The position numbers and the translations under genes are program-made. A stretch of 35,660 nucleotides of DNA from Bacteriovoracaceae bacterium. GTDB taxonomy: Bacteria > Bdellovibrionota > UBA2428. The stretch is from the NCBI GenBank assembly GCA_947467125.1, contig CANIGN010000003.1:1-35660 (forward strand), in the 5' to 3' direction. A model generated the notes under the pieces. That model worked only from the letters and a program-made list of their open reading frames with translations, was not told the DNA's origin and searched no databases. Below are positions 9,538-18,181 of this stretch, in pieces. Positions within the stretch are counted from its first letter, which is position 1. The number at the start of each line of letters is the position of its first letter.

Positions 9538-11232
9538 GTGCAAGTCCTCAAAGGAAAAGGTTCCTCTCCTGGTTTTGCGTTAGCGCCTGCCTTCATTCTT
9601 AAAAACACAAATCTTCAATTTTCGCATGAGCAGATATTCGATGACATCCACGAATCAAAACGCTGGAAGGCTGCGCACTCACAAGTCGTTCATGACCTGA
9701 GTGAACTTCAAAAAAAGTATTCTCAAAAAGGCCCCCAAGAAAGTGCTGAAATCGCTGAGGCCCACCTCATGATGGCTCAAGATCCAGAATGGATTTCAAA
9801 TATTGAAAGCTTCATGGGTCAAAAACATCAATGCGAATACTCGGTCAACAAAGCAAGCGAAGATTTCGCCAAAATGATCGAGTCTTTGGACGACCCCTAT
9901 CTTCGTCAACGTGCTCAAGACATACGTGATGTTGCGCGAAGAATTTTACGAGCTCTCGATGAACCCAATTCTCATGAAGAAAAAATAACGGGCGACCATA
10001 TTCTTGTTGCCGAAGACCTTCTTCCTTCTGAACTCCTTTCTCTTTACAGTCCTCAACTTAAAGGACTGGTTTTACAAAAAGGAAACCCTACTTCTCACAC
10101 AACCATTCTCGCTCGAACTTTTGAAATCCCTACCATTCTCACCGTGAATGGGGTTATGGAAAAAGTTCGCGCTCACGACGAAATCGCCGTGAGTGGAATG
10201 AGTGGCATCGTCACCATTAATCCAGACGCCTCCGAAAAGAAAAACATTCAAGATAAAATACAAAGAGACCTTTTTGAAAAAGAAGAATTAAAAAATTACA
10301 TCTCTGTTAAATCTGTTACTCGTGATGGCGTGGCCATTGAAGTTGCCTCCAACCTCAACAGCGCTCACGACTTAAATTTTGCTCTCGGAAAAGGCACCGA
10401 AGGAATCGGCCTCTTTCGTACCGAGTTTCTTTTGATGGATCGAAGCGCAGCTCCTAGCGAAGAAGAGCAGTACCAAGTTTATCGGAAAGTCATTGAATCT
10501 GTCTTTCCTCACAAAGCGATCATTCGAACTTTTGATATCGGTGGGGACAAGCAAGTGAATTATCTCAACTTGCCTAAAGAAGAAAATCCCTTTCTCGGCC
10601 TCAGAGGAATTCGCTATTGTCTTAAAAACATCGAACTCTTTAGAACTCAAATCAGAGCTCTTTTGCGAGCCGCTCAACACGGAAATCTCGGAATCATGAT
10701 TCCGATGGTGACCAAAGTAGAAGAAGTTTTGGAATTTAAAAACCTTCTTAAAAAGTTTCAAATCGAACTTTTAAACGAAGGAAAAAAACTCGAAAAATCT
10801 CCTGAAACGGGCATCATGATCGAAGTTCCCTCTGTGGCGATGATTGTCGATCAACTCGCTTCTCATCTTGATTTCTTTAGCATTGGAACCAACGATCTTG
10901 TTCAATACCTTTGTGCAGCAGATCGCATGAATAGCAACGTGGCTGATCTACACGACGCCTATCACCCTGCTGTTTTAAGAACGCTCAAATTGATTTCTGA
11001 TGGCGTCAAAAACACTTCTTGTTGGCTGGGAATGTGCGGAGAAATGGCTGCAAAATACGACTACCAGCCTCTTCTTTTGGCTCTTGGATTCAAAGAACTC
11101 AGCGTTTCTCCAGGCGCTGTCCTTCGAACTCGAAAGCAGATTCTTTCCCTCGACATGGAATCCTGCCACAAGATCCTTCAAAAGGCGCTTTTAGCAGACA
11201 GTTCCGAAAGCCTTAAAGCCGCGCTTTCTTAG
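9538..11232 (+). CDS. ptsI: Phosphoenolpyruvate-protein phosphotransferase (PTS enzyme I)
   Basis: Phospho-His region 'GNPTSHTTILARTFEIPTIL', PEP-binding 'GIGLFRTEFLLMD', 'MIEVPSVAMI', 'FSIGTNDLVQYLCAADR', 'LGMCGEMA'. Start taken as GTG 9538 after HPr stop; track ORF starts 9490 overlapping HPr. Confidence 0.93.
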   Translation: MQVLKGKGSSPGFALAPAFILKNTNLQFSHEQIFDDIHESKRWKAAHSQVVHDLSELQKKYSQKGPQESAEIAEAHLMMAQDPEWISNIESFMGQKHQCEYSVNKASEDFAKMIESLDDPYLRQRAQDIRDVARRILRALDEPNSHEEKITGDHILVAEDLLPSELLSLYSPQLKGLVLQKGNPTSHTTILARTFEIPTILTVNGVMEKVRAHDEIAVSGMSGIVTINPDASEKKNIQDKIQRDLFEKEELKNYISVKSVTRDGVAIEVASNLNSAHDLNFALGKGTEGIGLFRTEFLLMDRSAAPSEEEQYQVYRKVIESVFPHKAIIRTFDIGGDKQVNYLNLPKEENPFLGLRGIRYCLKNIELFRTQIRALLRAAQHGNLGIMIPMVTKVEEVLEFKNLLKKFQIELLNEGKKLEKSPETGIMIEVPSVAMIVDQLASHLDFFSIGTNDLVQYLCAADRMNSNVADLHDAYHPAVLRTLKLISDGVKNTSCWLGMCGEMAAKYDYQPLLLALGFKELSVSPGAVLRTRKQILSLDMESCHKILQKALLADSSESLKAALS

Positions 11233-11293
11233 GCTTTTATCTCTCCTCCTCCGCCTCAATTCCCCCTTTACCCGCCCATGAAGCTAGTCTATG

Positions 11294-11322
11294 TTCATTT
11301 GCACAACACACGCTGGGATAAA
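11294..11322 (+). promoter_or_regulatory. Putative rpsB promoter (weak -35 TTCATT 11294-11299; extended -10 TGG-GATAAA 11314-11322)
   Basis: TGn immediately before GATAAA (4/6 match), 17-bp spacer; predicted start ~11329-11330 coincides with the 5' foot of the leader's closing stem. The -35 match is weak. Confidence 0.4.
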
Positions 11323-11329
11323 AATTGAA

Positions 11330-11413
11330 ATAATCCGAGCGTTTGGATCAAGCCAAGCGGGCCTCCGCAAAAGCTTCCCAAGCGTTAAACTCAGCGGAGG
11401 AACATCGGATTAT
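11330..11413 (+). ncRNA. Structured rpsB 5' leader candidate (cis-regulatory RNA)
   Basis: P1: ATAATCCGA (11330-11338) with TCGGATTAT (11405-11413), 9 bp. P2: CGTTTGG (11340-11346) with CCAAGCG (11353-11359), 7 pairs incl. one G-U, 6-nt loop. P3: CCTCCGC (11362-11368) with GCGGAGG (11394-11400), 7 bp, enclosing a small GCTT/AAGC hairpin (11373-11383). Confidence 0.7.
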
Positions 11414-11476
11414 AGAAAACAAAGTCGCAGCAAGATCGAAAGCTCAAGCATTAGCGAACTTAAAAAAGGAAAAAAC

Positions 11477-12337
11477 ATGGCTACACAAATCACAATGAAA
11501 GACCTCCTCGAGGCAGGCGTTCACTTCGGTCACCAAAAGAGCCGCTGGAACCCAAAAATGAAACCTTACATCTTCGGAGATCGTAACGGTATTTACATCA
11601 TCGACCTTCAAAAAACTGTTCTCTTAACTCGCGAAGCTTTAACATTCGTGACTCAACTTTCTGCAAAAGGAAAAAAAATCCTTTTCGTTGGAACAAAATC
11701 ACAATGTAAAGACGTCGTGAAAGAAGAAGCAGAACGCGCAGGTTGCCCTTACGTAACAGAGCGTTGGTTAGGTGGAACTCTTACGAACTTCCCCACTATT
11801 CAAACATGTCTCGATCAAATGCAACAAATGGACGACAAAATCAGCTCAGGAATGGCTGATCAATTGAGCGCGAAAGAGCGTTCTGCGTTCGACAAAGAAC
11901 ATGAGCGTCTCTTGCGTAACTTAGGGGGCGTTCGTCACATGAAAGACAAACCCGGCGCGATTTTCATTATCGATCCAATGAAAGAACACAACGCAGTTAA
12001 AGAAGCGAAGAAATTGGGAATTCCTATCATCGCGATCACAGATACAAACTGCGATCCAGATGACGTTAGTTTCGTGATTCCTGGTAACGACGACGCTCTT
12101 AAATCAATCAAGCTTTTTGCAGCAGCTGTTGCAGACGCTTTCCTTGATGGCGCTCGTATCCACGAAGAAAAAATCCGTGCTTTCTCTGACAAACGTGAAA
12201 GCGCTCCTGTAGCAGCAGCTCCTAGCGCTCCCGCTATCAGCAAACCTTCAGAAGAATCAACAACAACTGACCGCGAAGGCCGCACAATCAACGTTGAAAA
12301 ACGTCGCAGCATTCGTTCATCAGACGAAAACAACTAA
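11477..12337 (+). CDS. rpsB: 30S ribosomal protein S2
   Basis: 'MATQITMKDLLEAGVHFGHQKSRWNPKMKPYIFGDRNGIYIIDLQKT'; SD AAAAAAGGA upstream. Ala/Pro-rich C-terminal tail. Confidence 0.98.
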   Translation: MATQITMKDLLEAGVHFGHQKSRWNPKMKPYIFGDRNGIYIIDLQKTVLLTREALTFVTQLSAKGKKILFVGTKSQCKDVVKEEAERAGCPYVTERWLGGTLTNFPTIQTCLDQMQQMDDKISSGMADQLSAKERSAFDKEHERLLRNLGGVRHMKDKPGAIFIIDPMKEHNAVKEAKKLGIPIIAITDTNCDPDDVSFVIPGNDDALKSIKLFAAAVADAFLDGARIHEEKIRAFSDKRESAPVAAAPSAPAISKPSEESTTTDREGRTINVEKRRSIRSSDENN

Positions 12338-12349
12338 GAGGAACAACAC

Positions 12350-13003
12350 ATGGCGATTACAGCATCATTAGTAAACGAACTCCGACAAAAAACCGGAGCC
12401 GGCATGATGGATTGCAAAAAAGCACTTGAAGAAAGTGCGGGCGATCTGGAAAAAGCTGTCGAAGTTCTTCGTAAAAAAGGACTTTCAGCGGCTGCTAAAA
12501 AAGCAGGTCGTATTGCAACAGAAGGAGCGATCGGTTCTTACATCCATATGGGTGGAAAAATCGGCGTTCTTTTAGAAATCAACTGTGAAACAGACTTCGT
12601 TTCTCAAAACGATATCTTTCAAGGTCTCGTAAAAGATATTTCTCTTCACATTGCAGCGAACAAACCACAGTACGTTCTTCCTGAAGAAATTCCTGCGGAT
12701 GTTCTTGCAAAAGAAAAAGAAATTGCACGCGACCAAGCTCTTCAGTCAGGAAAACCTGCTGCAGTGGCAGAAAAAATCGTCGAAGGAAAGATCCTCAAGT
12801 ACTACGACGAAGTTTGCTTAATGAATCAAGCTTACCTCAAAGATCCCGAGAAAAAAGTATCCACAATTATCCAAGAAATGGTTGCTAAAATCGGTGAAAA
12901 CATCAAGGTGCGTCGCTTCGTTCGCTGGGAACTCGGTGAAGGCCTTGAGAAAAAATCAAATGATTTTGCAGCAGAGGTAGCAGCACAGGCAGGGTTGAAT
13001 TAG
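12350..13003 (+). CDS. tsf: Elongation factor Ts
   Basis: '[38 protein letters not shown]', '[15 protein letters not shown]'. Confidence 0.98.
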   Translation: MAITASLVNELRQKTGAGMMDCKKALEESAGDLEKAVEVLRKKGLSAAAKKAGRIATEGAIGSYIHMGGKIGVLLEINCETDFVSQNDIFQGLVKDISLHIAANKPQYVLPEEIPADVLAKEKEIARDQALQSGKPAAVAEKIVEGKILKYYDEVCLMNQAYLKDPEKKVSTIIQEMVAKIGENIKVRRFVRWELGEGLEKKSNDFAAEVAAQAGLN

Positions 13004-13016
13004 CATAAAGTCTGTA

Positions 13017-13856
13017 ATGACACCTGCGACTCAGAAAACAGCTTATAAACGAATCTTACTCAAACTCTCTGGTGAAGCCTTAGCAGGCAAAAGAGAGTTT
13101 GGGCTCGATTCTGCAACCCTCGATTTTATGGCCGAACAAATTAGAGCTGTAAGAGAGATGGGCATTCAAGTCGCCGTCGTCGTCGGCGGTGGCAATATCT
13201 TTCGCGGAATTCAAGGATCAGAAAAAGGCATGGATCGCTCAACGGGCGATTACATGGGAATGCTTGCAACAGTGATCAACGCTCTTGCTCTGCAAGATGC
13301 TCTTGAGCGCCACAACATCGATACGCGCGTGCAAAGTGCGATTCGCATGGAGCAAGTGGTAGAGCCGTACATTCGTCGTCGCGCCACTCGCCACCTTGAA
13401 AAAGATCGTGTGGTTATTTTTGCAAGTGGAACAGGTAATCCTTACTTTTCAACAGACACTGCGGCTGCTTTGAGAGCCATGGAAGTTGAAGCTGATATTC
13501 TTGTAAAAGCCACCAACGTCGATGGTGTTTATGATTCTGATCCACGAAAAAACGTCAAAGCCAAACTTCTCAAAAACATCAATTACATCGACGTCCTCAA
13601 TCGTAATTTAAAAGTTATGGATAGTACGGCGATTAGTTTGTGTATGGATAACAAACTTCCCATTCACGTTCTCAACATTCGCACTCCCAATGCGATTGCC
13701 GAATTTTTAAAAGGCAAAAAAGTGGGAACAACCATCACAGTCGACTGCAAGAGTGATTTCGATGGCGAAAATGACTACACTGGAAAGAACGCTTCTTCGA
13801 GTGTTCACAAAAAACAAACCTCAAAAGAGCCTGCAAAGGCGAGGAGAAAAAAATGA
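13017..13856 (+). CDS. pyrH: UMP kinase
   Basis: '[15 protein letters not shown]', '[13 protein letters not shown]', '[20 protein letters not shown]', '[12 protein letters not shown]'; extra basic C-terminal tail ending [15 protein letters not shown]. Confidence 0.97.
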   Translation: MTPATQKTAYKRILLKLSGEALAGKREFGLDSATLDFMAEQIRAVREMGIQVAVVVGGGNIFRGIQGSEKGMDRSTGDYMGMLATVINALALQDALERHNIDTRVQSAIRMEQVVEPYIRRRATRHLEKDRVVIFASGTGNPYFSTDTAAALRAMEVEADILVKATNVDGVYDSDPRKNVKAKLLKNINYIDVLNRNLKVMDSTAISLCMDNKLPIHVLNIRTPNAIAEFLKGKKVGTTITVDCKSDFDGENDYTGKNASSSVHKKQTSKEPAKARRKK

Positions 13857-14413
13857 GCGAAGAAACAGTTAAAATTACAATTCAAGATACCCGTGAAAAA
13901 ATGGATAAGTCCGTTCAGGCTCTTAAGAACGAACTTGTTAAAATTCGCACAGGAAGAGCAAGCCCCTCACTCGTCGATAGCGTTCGAGTAGACTATTACG
14001 GCACGCCCACTCCCCTCAAACAAATTGCTCAAGTGGCAGTACCCGACGCTAAAACATTACAAATTTCTTGCTGGGATCAGAGCGCTATTCCTTTGGTGGA
14101 AAAAGCTATCGTTGCAGCAAACATTGGACTTACTCCGCAAGTAGACGGCAAGTTAATTCGCCTCAACATTCCTGCTTTGAGCGAAGACAGACGTAAAGAA
14201 ATCGTGAAAACGGTCAAAAAACTTGGCGAAGATTGCAAAGTTCACGTTCGAAATGCTCGTCGTGACGCAAACGAAATCATCAAAAATGACAAAAGCCTTG
14301 GTGAAGATCTTCAAAAGAAAAACCAAGATCAAATTCAAAAATTAACTGACGAATGCACGACTCAAGTCGATGCCATTATCGAAGCAAAGAGCAAAGAGGT
14401 GCTCACAGTTTGA
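13853..14413 (+). CDS. frr: Ribosome recycling factor
   Basis: '[43 protein letters not shown]'; ATGA overlap with pyrH stop. Confidence 0.98.
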   Translation: MSEETVKITIQDTREKMDKSVQALKNELVKIRTGRASPSLVDSVRVDYYGTPTPLKQIAQVAVPDAKTLQISCWDQSAIPLVEKAIVAANIGLTPQVDGKLIRLNIPALSEDRRKEIVKTVKKLGEDCKVHVRNARRDANEIIKNDKSLGEDLQKKNQDQIQKLTDECTTQVDAIIEAKSKEVLTV

Positions 14414-15186
14414 GCTCACCTAAAGCGCTTTGGCCTCAGCACGTGGGCATCATCATGGATGGAAACGGTCGCTGGGCGAACACTCGTGGCTGGAAGAGAG
14501 TTCAAGGACACATTCAAGGCGCAGACCTTGTTATGTCTGTTGTAGAAGAAGCCATTTCTCTAAATCTCAAAGCGCTTTCTCTTTTTTGTTTTTCAACTGA
14601 AAACTGGAAACGACCAGATGATGAAGTCAACTTCCTCATGGATTTGATGTACAAGTTTGCGGAATCCCAAATGGAGAGAATGCACAAACTCAACATCAAG
14701 ATTCGTGTGTTTGGACAATACCATCGAGCCCCTGAAAGACTCAGAAAACAACTCGATATTGCTTCTGAACTTACCAAAAACAATACAGGCCTTTCGCTTA
14801 ACTTTTTAGTGAGCTACGGCGGCCGACTCGACATTCTAAAGGCCGCTCAAGAAACAGCCACTCTTGTTCAAGAAGGCAAGATCAAGCCCGAAGACATTAC
14901 AGAAGAACTTTTCTCTCAGCATCTTTATACCAAAGACGTGATTGATCCCGATTTGATCATTCGAACAAGCGGTGAATTTAGAATTTCCAACTTTATGCTT
15001 TGGCAATCAGCCTATGCTGAATTTTATGTCATTGATAAACTTTGGCCTGAGTTTAAACGCGAAGACTTACGAAAAGCGTGCGAATATTTTTCAAATAGAG
15101 ATAGACGGTTTGGCGGAGTGAATACCACCACAAATCAACCAACTTCTTTACAAGACCCCAAAAAAGAAACGCCTCCTCATGTCTAA
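14410..15186 (+). CDS. uppS: Isoprenyl (undecaprenyl) diphosphate synthase
   Basis: 'PQHVGIIMDGNGRWANTRGWKRVQGH', 'LFCFSTENWKRP', 'DLIIRTSGEFRISNFMLWQSAYAEFYV'. TTG start at 14410 overlapping the frr TGA proposed. Confidence 0.95.
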   Translation: MSSPKALWPQHVGIIMDGNGRWANTRGWKRVQGHIQGADLVMSVVEEAISLNLKALSLFCFSTENWKRPDDEVNFLMDLMYKFAESQMERMHKLNIKIRVFGQYHRAPERLRKQLDIASELTKNNTGLSLNFLVSYGGRLDILKAAQETATLVQEGKIKPEDITEELFSQHLYTKDVIDPDLIIRTSGEFRISNFMLWQSAYAEFYVIDKLWPEFKREDLRKACEYFSNRDRRFGGVNTTTNQPTSLQDPKKETPPHV

Positions 15187-16030
15187 AGAAACGAGAACAC
15201 GTACACTTGTAGGAATCATCCTTGCCGGACTTGCTCTTTGGATGCTTTTTGGAATGAATCCCAAAATCCTTGTGGGAGTTTTATGTATCTGTTCTTTTAT
15301 TGCGTGGTTTGAATATCTTAAAATCTTCAACTTCCCTCCCCGCTCACTCAAAAGCGTTGCAGGAGTTGTTGCTATCAATCTTTCTATTGTTGATTCCTTT
15401 TTATCGAACGCTGTTCACATACGATGGGTTTACATATTCTGGGTTCTTTCGCTTGTGTTTCTTGTCATTGACTCCACTTCGATTGTTCAAAAAAAACCTC
15501 AAAGCAAACCCCTCTCAACACTTCTTAACGAGCAAACTTTTTATTTTGCAGGACTTCTCTACATCTTTTTTCTTTCTGCTTTTTTTGGACCCCTTCTTCA
15601 AAATGCAAAAGCCCCCTATGGAAAAGGCGTTATCTTACTCACTTTTGTCATTGTCTTTGGAAGCGATGTTTGTGCTTATTTTATCGGTCGCCGCTATGGA
15701 ACCCGTCCCTTATGGCCCATTGTTTCTCCCAAAAAAACTATCGAAGGTGCCCTTGCGGGTCTTGCTGGTTCTTGGATTTTTGCGGCAATTTTTACAATTC
15801 TCTGGCACGCCTACGATCAAGCTCCCATACCCTTTAGCAAAATAGTCTTTTTCACTCTTTTTGCAGCTCCCCTTGCTCAAGGTGGAGACTTTTTTGAAAG
15901 TTTTTTCAAACGTGTTTCAGGAGTGAAAGATTCAGGCGACCTGATTCCTGGTCACGGCGGAATTTTAGACCGAATTGACGGACTCGCGTTTACTCTTCCT
16001 CTCGCTTATTTTATTTTCGTTCAAAGTTAA
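15179..16030 (+). CDS. cdsA: Phosphatidate cytidylyltransferase
   Basis: Multi-TM; signature 'SGVKDSGDLIPGHGGILDRIDGLAFTLPLAYF'; overlaps uppS stop. Confidence 0.95.
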   Translation: MSKETRTRTLVGIILAGLALWMLFGMNPKILVGVLCICSFIAWFEYLKIFNFPPRSLKSVAGVVAINLSIVDSFLSNAVHIRWVYIFWVLSLVFLVIDSTSIVQKKPQSKPLSTLLNEQTFYFAGLLYIFFLSAFFGPLLQNAKAPYGKGVILLTFVIVFGSDVCAYFIGRRYGTRPLWPIVSPKKTIEGALAGLAGSWIFAAIFTILWHAYDQAPIPFSKIVFFTLFAAPLAQGGDFFESFFKRVSGVKDSGDLIPGHGGILDRIDGLAFTLPLAYFIFVQS

Positions 16031-16080
16031 TTTATACTTTCACGAATAGACACGCTATATTCATATGAGAGGATAATCAC

Positions 16081-17769
16081 ATGCTTTACTACATAGCTGG
16101 CATCATGCTTTTGCTCGGAATCTTAGTTTTCATTCACGAATTTGGACACTTCTACGTGGCAAAGCTTTGTGGAATGAAAGTCAAAACTTTCTCCATCGGA
16201 ATGGGGCCTAAGCTCTTTAAATTTACTCGAGGCGAAACAGAGTATGCTCTCAGCCTGATTCCCTTTGGCGGATATGTAAATATCATGGGACAAGATCCCC
16301 AAGAAGACGTTCCGGAGAATGAAAAACATCGCAGTTTTTCTAAAATGCCTCTCCTCAAACGCTTTGCCGTGGTGATTGCAGGACCGACTGCAAATTTTAT
16401 TCTGACCTTTTTGGTTTTCTGGCTTCTTTTTACAAAAGGATTTCCTTCACCCAGTGCGACCATACATTTTATTCAACCTAACAGCCCCGCTGCACAAGCA
16501 GGAATCATTGCTGGAGACAAAATCCTGAGTATTCAAAGTGAGCAAGCTCAGCAAGAGATTCGAGAACTTTCTGATCTTCAAAGATTTTTAAGAACAAGCA
16601 AAGAAAGTCTCTTTAAATTAAAGATTGAACGAGAAGGAAAAACTCAAGAATTAAGCCTTCAAGGACAAATGGGTAAAATGAGCGATTCTCTTTCTGGAAT
16701 TGACAGGGAATCAGTCACTCTTCCAGGTGCAGAATTTCAATCACACCCTCCTATTTTTGCGGTTCAAAAAAAATCACCGCTTTCAAAAAAATACTCAAAA
16801 AACTTCTTTATCGTAGAAGCTTTGAAAGTTGGAGAACAAAAAACTGAAATCGATTCAATCTACCAATTAGAAAACGCTTGGAAACAAAACAAAGACCAAA
16901 AACAAAACCTCTCTCTTATTGTTCACTTCTTAGACGCTCAAAACGAAAAAGAAGCCGAAGCTGAAACACTTGAAATTGGTGTGCCTTCTAGCGACACTCT
17001 CAGCAGCTACGGCTTTGTTCCTGCCCACTTGATGATCACTCAGATTCTTGAAGGCTCAGCAGCTGATAAGCTTGGCCTCAAAAAAGGTGACATCCTTAAA
17101 GAACTCAACCAACAGCCCCTTTGGACTTTTAGTCAATTTAGAAATCGACTCCAAGAAGTTTCCTCTTCTCATCAAAGTTTAAATCTGAAATGGGTAAGAG
17201 ACGGAGAACTCAAAGAGGGATCTTTCACACCTCAATATGTTGAAAATGAAAATCCCATTACACAAGTTAAAGAAAAAAAGTTTCAATTAGGCGCGATGTT
17301 TGTAGGCTTTAGTGAAGCTTCTTTTGAAAAAGTAAAAGCCAAGAACCTCATGGATGGAATTCGCCTCTCTGCTACCAAAACATGGAACATGTCGGCCTCT
17401 ATTCTTGAAAGTTTTGTCTTTTTGGCAACGGGCAAAGTTTCAGTCAAAGCCATGGGCGGGCCCGTTATGATTGGAAAGATTGCAGGCGATAGCTTGAGAC
17501 TAGGCTTTGACTCTTTCATGAAAATGCTTGCCTTCATTTCTCTCAACCTCTGTATTCTCAACCTTATGCCGCTTCCTGTTCTCGATGGTGGGCACATAGT
17601 GCTTTTCGCAATAGAGGGAATTATTCGCAGACCGATTCCTTCTAAAATTATTGAAGGATGGGCGACCGTTGGCGCGTTTATGTTGATTGGACTCGCTCTC
17701 TTTGTAACGTTCAACGATTTGTCCAAATTGAATTTCTTGTCTCATATCTTAAAACTTTTTGGAAAGTAA
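16081..17769 (+). CDS. rseP: RseP-type site-2 intramembrane metalloprotease (M50) with two PDZ domains
   Basis: 'FIHEFGHFYVAKLCGMKVKTFSIGMGPKL' and 'LNLMPLPVLDGGHIV'; PDZ-like 'SPAAQAGIIAGDKILSI' and 'SAADKLGLKKGDILKEL'. Confidence 0.95.
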   Translation: MLYYIAGIMLLLGILVFIHEFGHFYVAKLCGMKVKTFSIGMGPKLFKFTRGETEYALSLIPFGGYVNIMGQDPQEDVPENEKHRSFSKMPLLKRFAVVIAGPTANFILTFLVFWLLFTKGFPSPSATIHFIQPNSPAAQAGIIAGDKILSIQSEQAQQEIRELSDLQRFLRTSKESLFKLKIEREGKTQELSLQGQMGKMSDSLSGIDRESVTLPGAEFQSHPPIFAVQKKSPLSKKYSKNFFIVEALKVGEQKTEIDSIYQLENAWKQNKDQKQNLSLIVHFLDAQNEKEAEAETLEIGVPSSDTLSSYGFVPAHLMITQILEGSAADKLGLKKGDILKELNQQPLWTFSQFRNRLQEVSSSHQSLNLKWVRDGELKEGSFTPQYVENENPITQVKEKKFQLGAMFVGFSEASFEKVKAKNLMDGIRLSATKTWNMSASILESFVFLATGKVSVKAMGGPVMIGKIAGDSLRLGFDSFMKMLAFISLNLCILNLMPLPVLDGGHIVLFAIEGIIRRPIPSKIIEGWATVGAFMLIGLALFVTFNDLSKLNFLSHILKLFGK

Positions 17770-17770
17770 G

Positions 17771-18181
17771 ATGTCGATTCTGGGTTTGGATTGGGGAGCC
17801 CGCTTTGTTGGCTTTGCAACAGCAAGTCCAGATGGCCTTGTGATTACTCCTCGAGGATTTTTCGAAAGAAAAGTTCCTAAGGATAAAATATGGCAACTTT
17901 TTCAAAAAGATTTAGTTGAATTAAAAAAGATTGTCTCTGATTGGGAGATTGAAAAAATAATCCTTGGACTGCCCCTTACGAATTCCCCTCACTCGGAGGA
18001 AACTTCCTCAAAGGTGTCTGCCCTCGCAGAACAACTCTCTCTACAGCTTCAAATTCCCGTACAAATGGTAGACGAACATCTTACAAGCTGGGAAGCCAAG
18101 CAATCCACTCACAACGAACACGCTCAAGCAGCTGCTTTGATTTTAAAAAACTACTTCCATGAAAAGGAAAAAAAGATATGA
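17771..18181 (+). CDS. ruvX: RuvX/YqgF-family RNase H-like (pre-16S rRNA nuclease / putative Holliday junction resolvase)
   Basis: 'ILGLDWGARFVGFATASPDGLVITP', 'KIILGLPLTNSPHSEETSSKV', 'VQMVDEHLTSWEA'. Start ATG 17771. Confidence 0.9.
   Translation: MSILGLDWGARFVGFATASPDGLVITPRGFFERKVPKDKIWQLFQKDLVELKKIVSDWEIEKIILGLPLTNSPHSEETSSKVSALAEQLSLQLQIPVQMVDEHLTSWEAKQSTHNEHAQAAALILKNYFHEKEKKI

Noticed and set aside
11291-11476. In-frame N-terminal extension of rpsB, or an upstream leader peptide (MFICTTHAGIKIEIIRAFGSS...)
   Set aside because: The S2 start at 11477 has a Shine-Dalgarno and the canonical MATQITMKDLLEAGVHFGHQ N-terminus; the extension translates through the RNA stem-loops and has no RBS.
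11935-12333. 132-aa minus-strand ORF antisense to rpsB
   Set aside because: Shadow ORF arising from codon bias on the coding strand; no RBS or family signature. The same reasoning applies to the other antisense ORFs inside rseP, pdxS, ptsI, mlaD/mlaE and ALDH genes.
15270-15845. 191-aa plus-strand ORF overlapping cdsA in another frame
   Set aside because: cdsA in the track frame carries the full family signature; the alternate frame is hydrophobic only because of the underlying T-rich codons.
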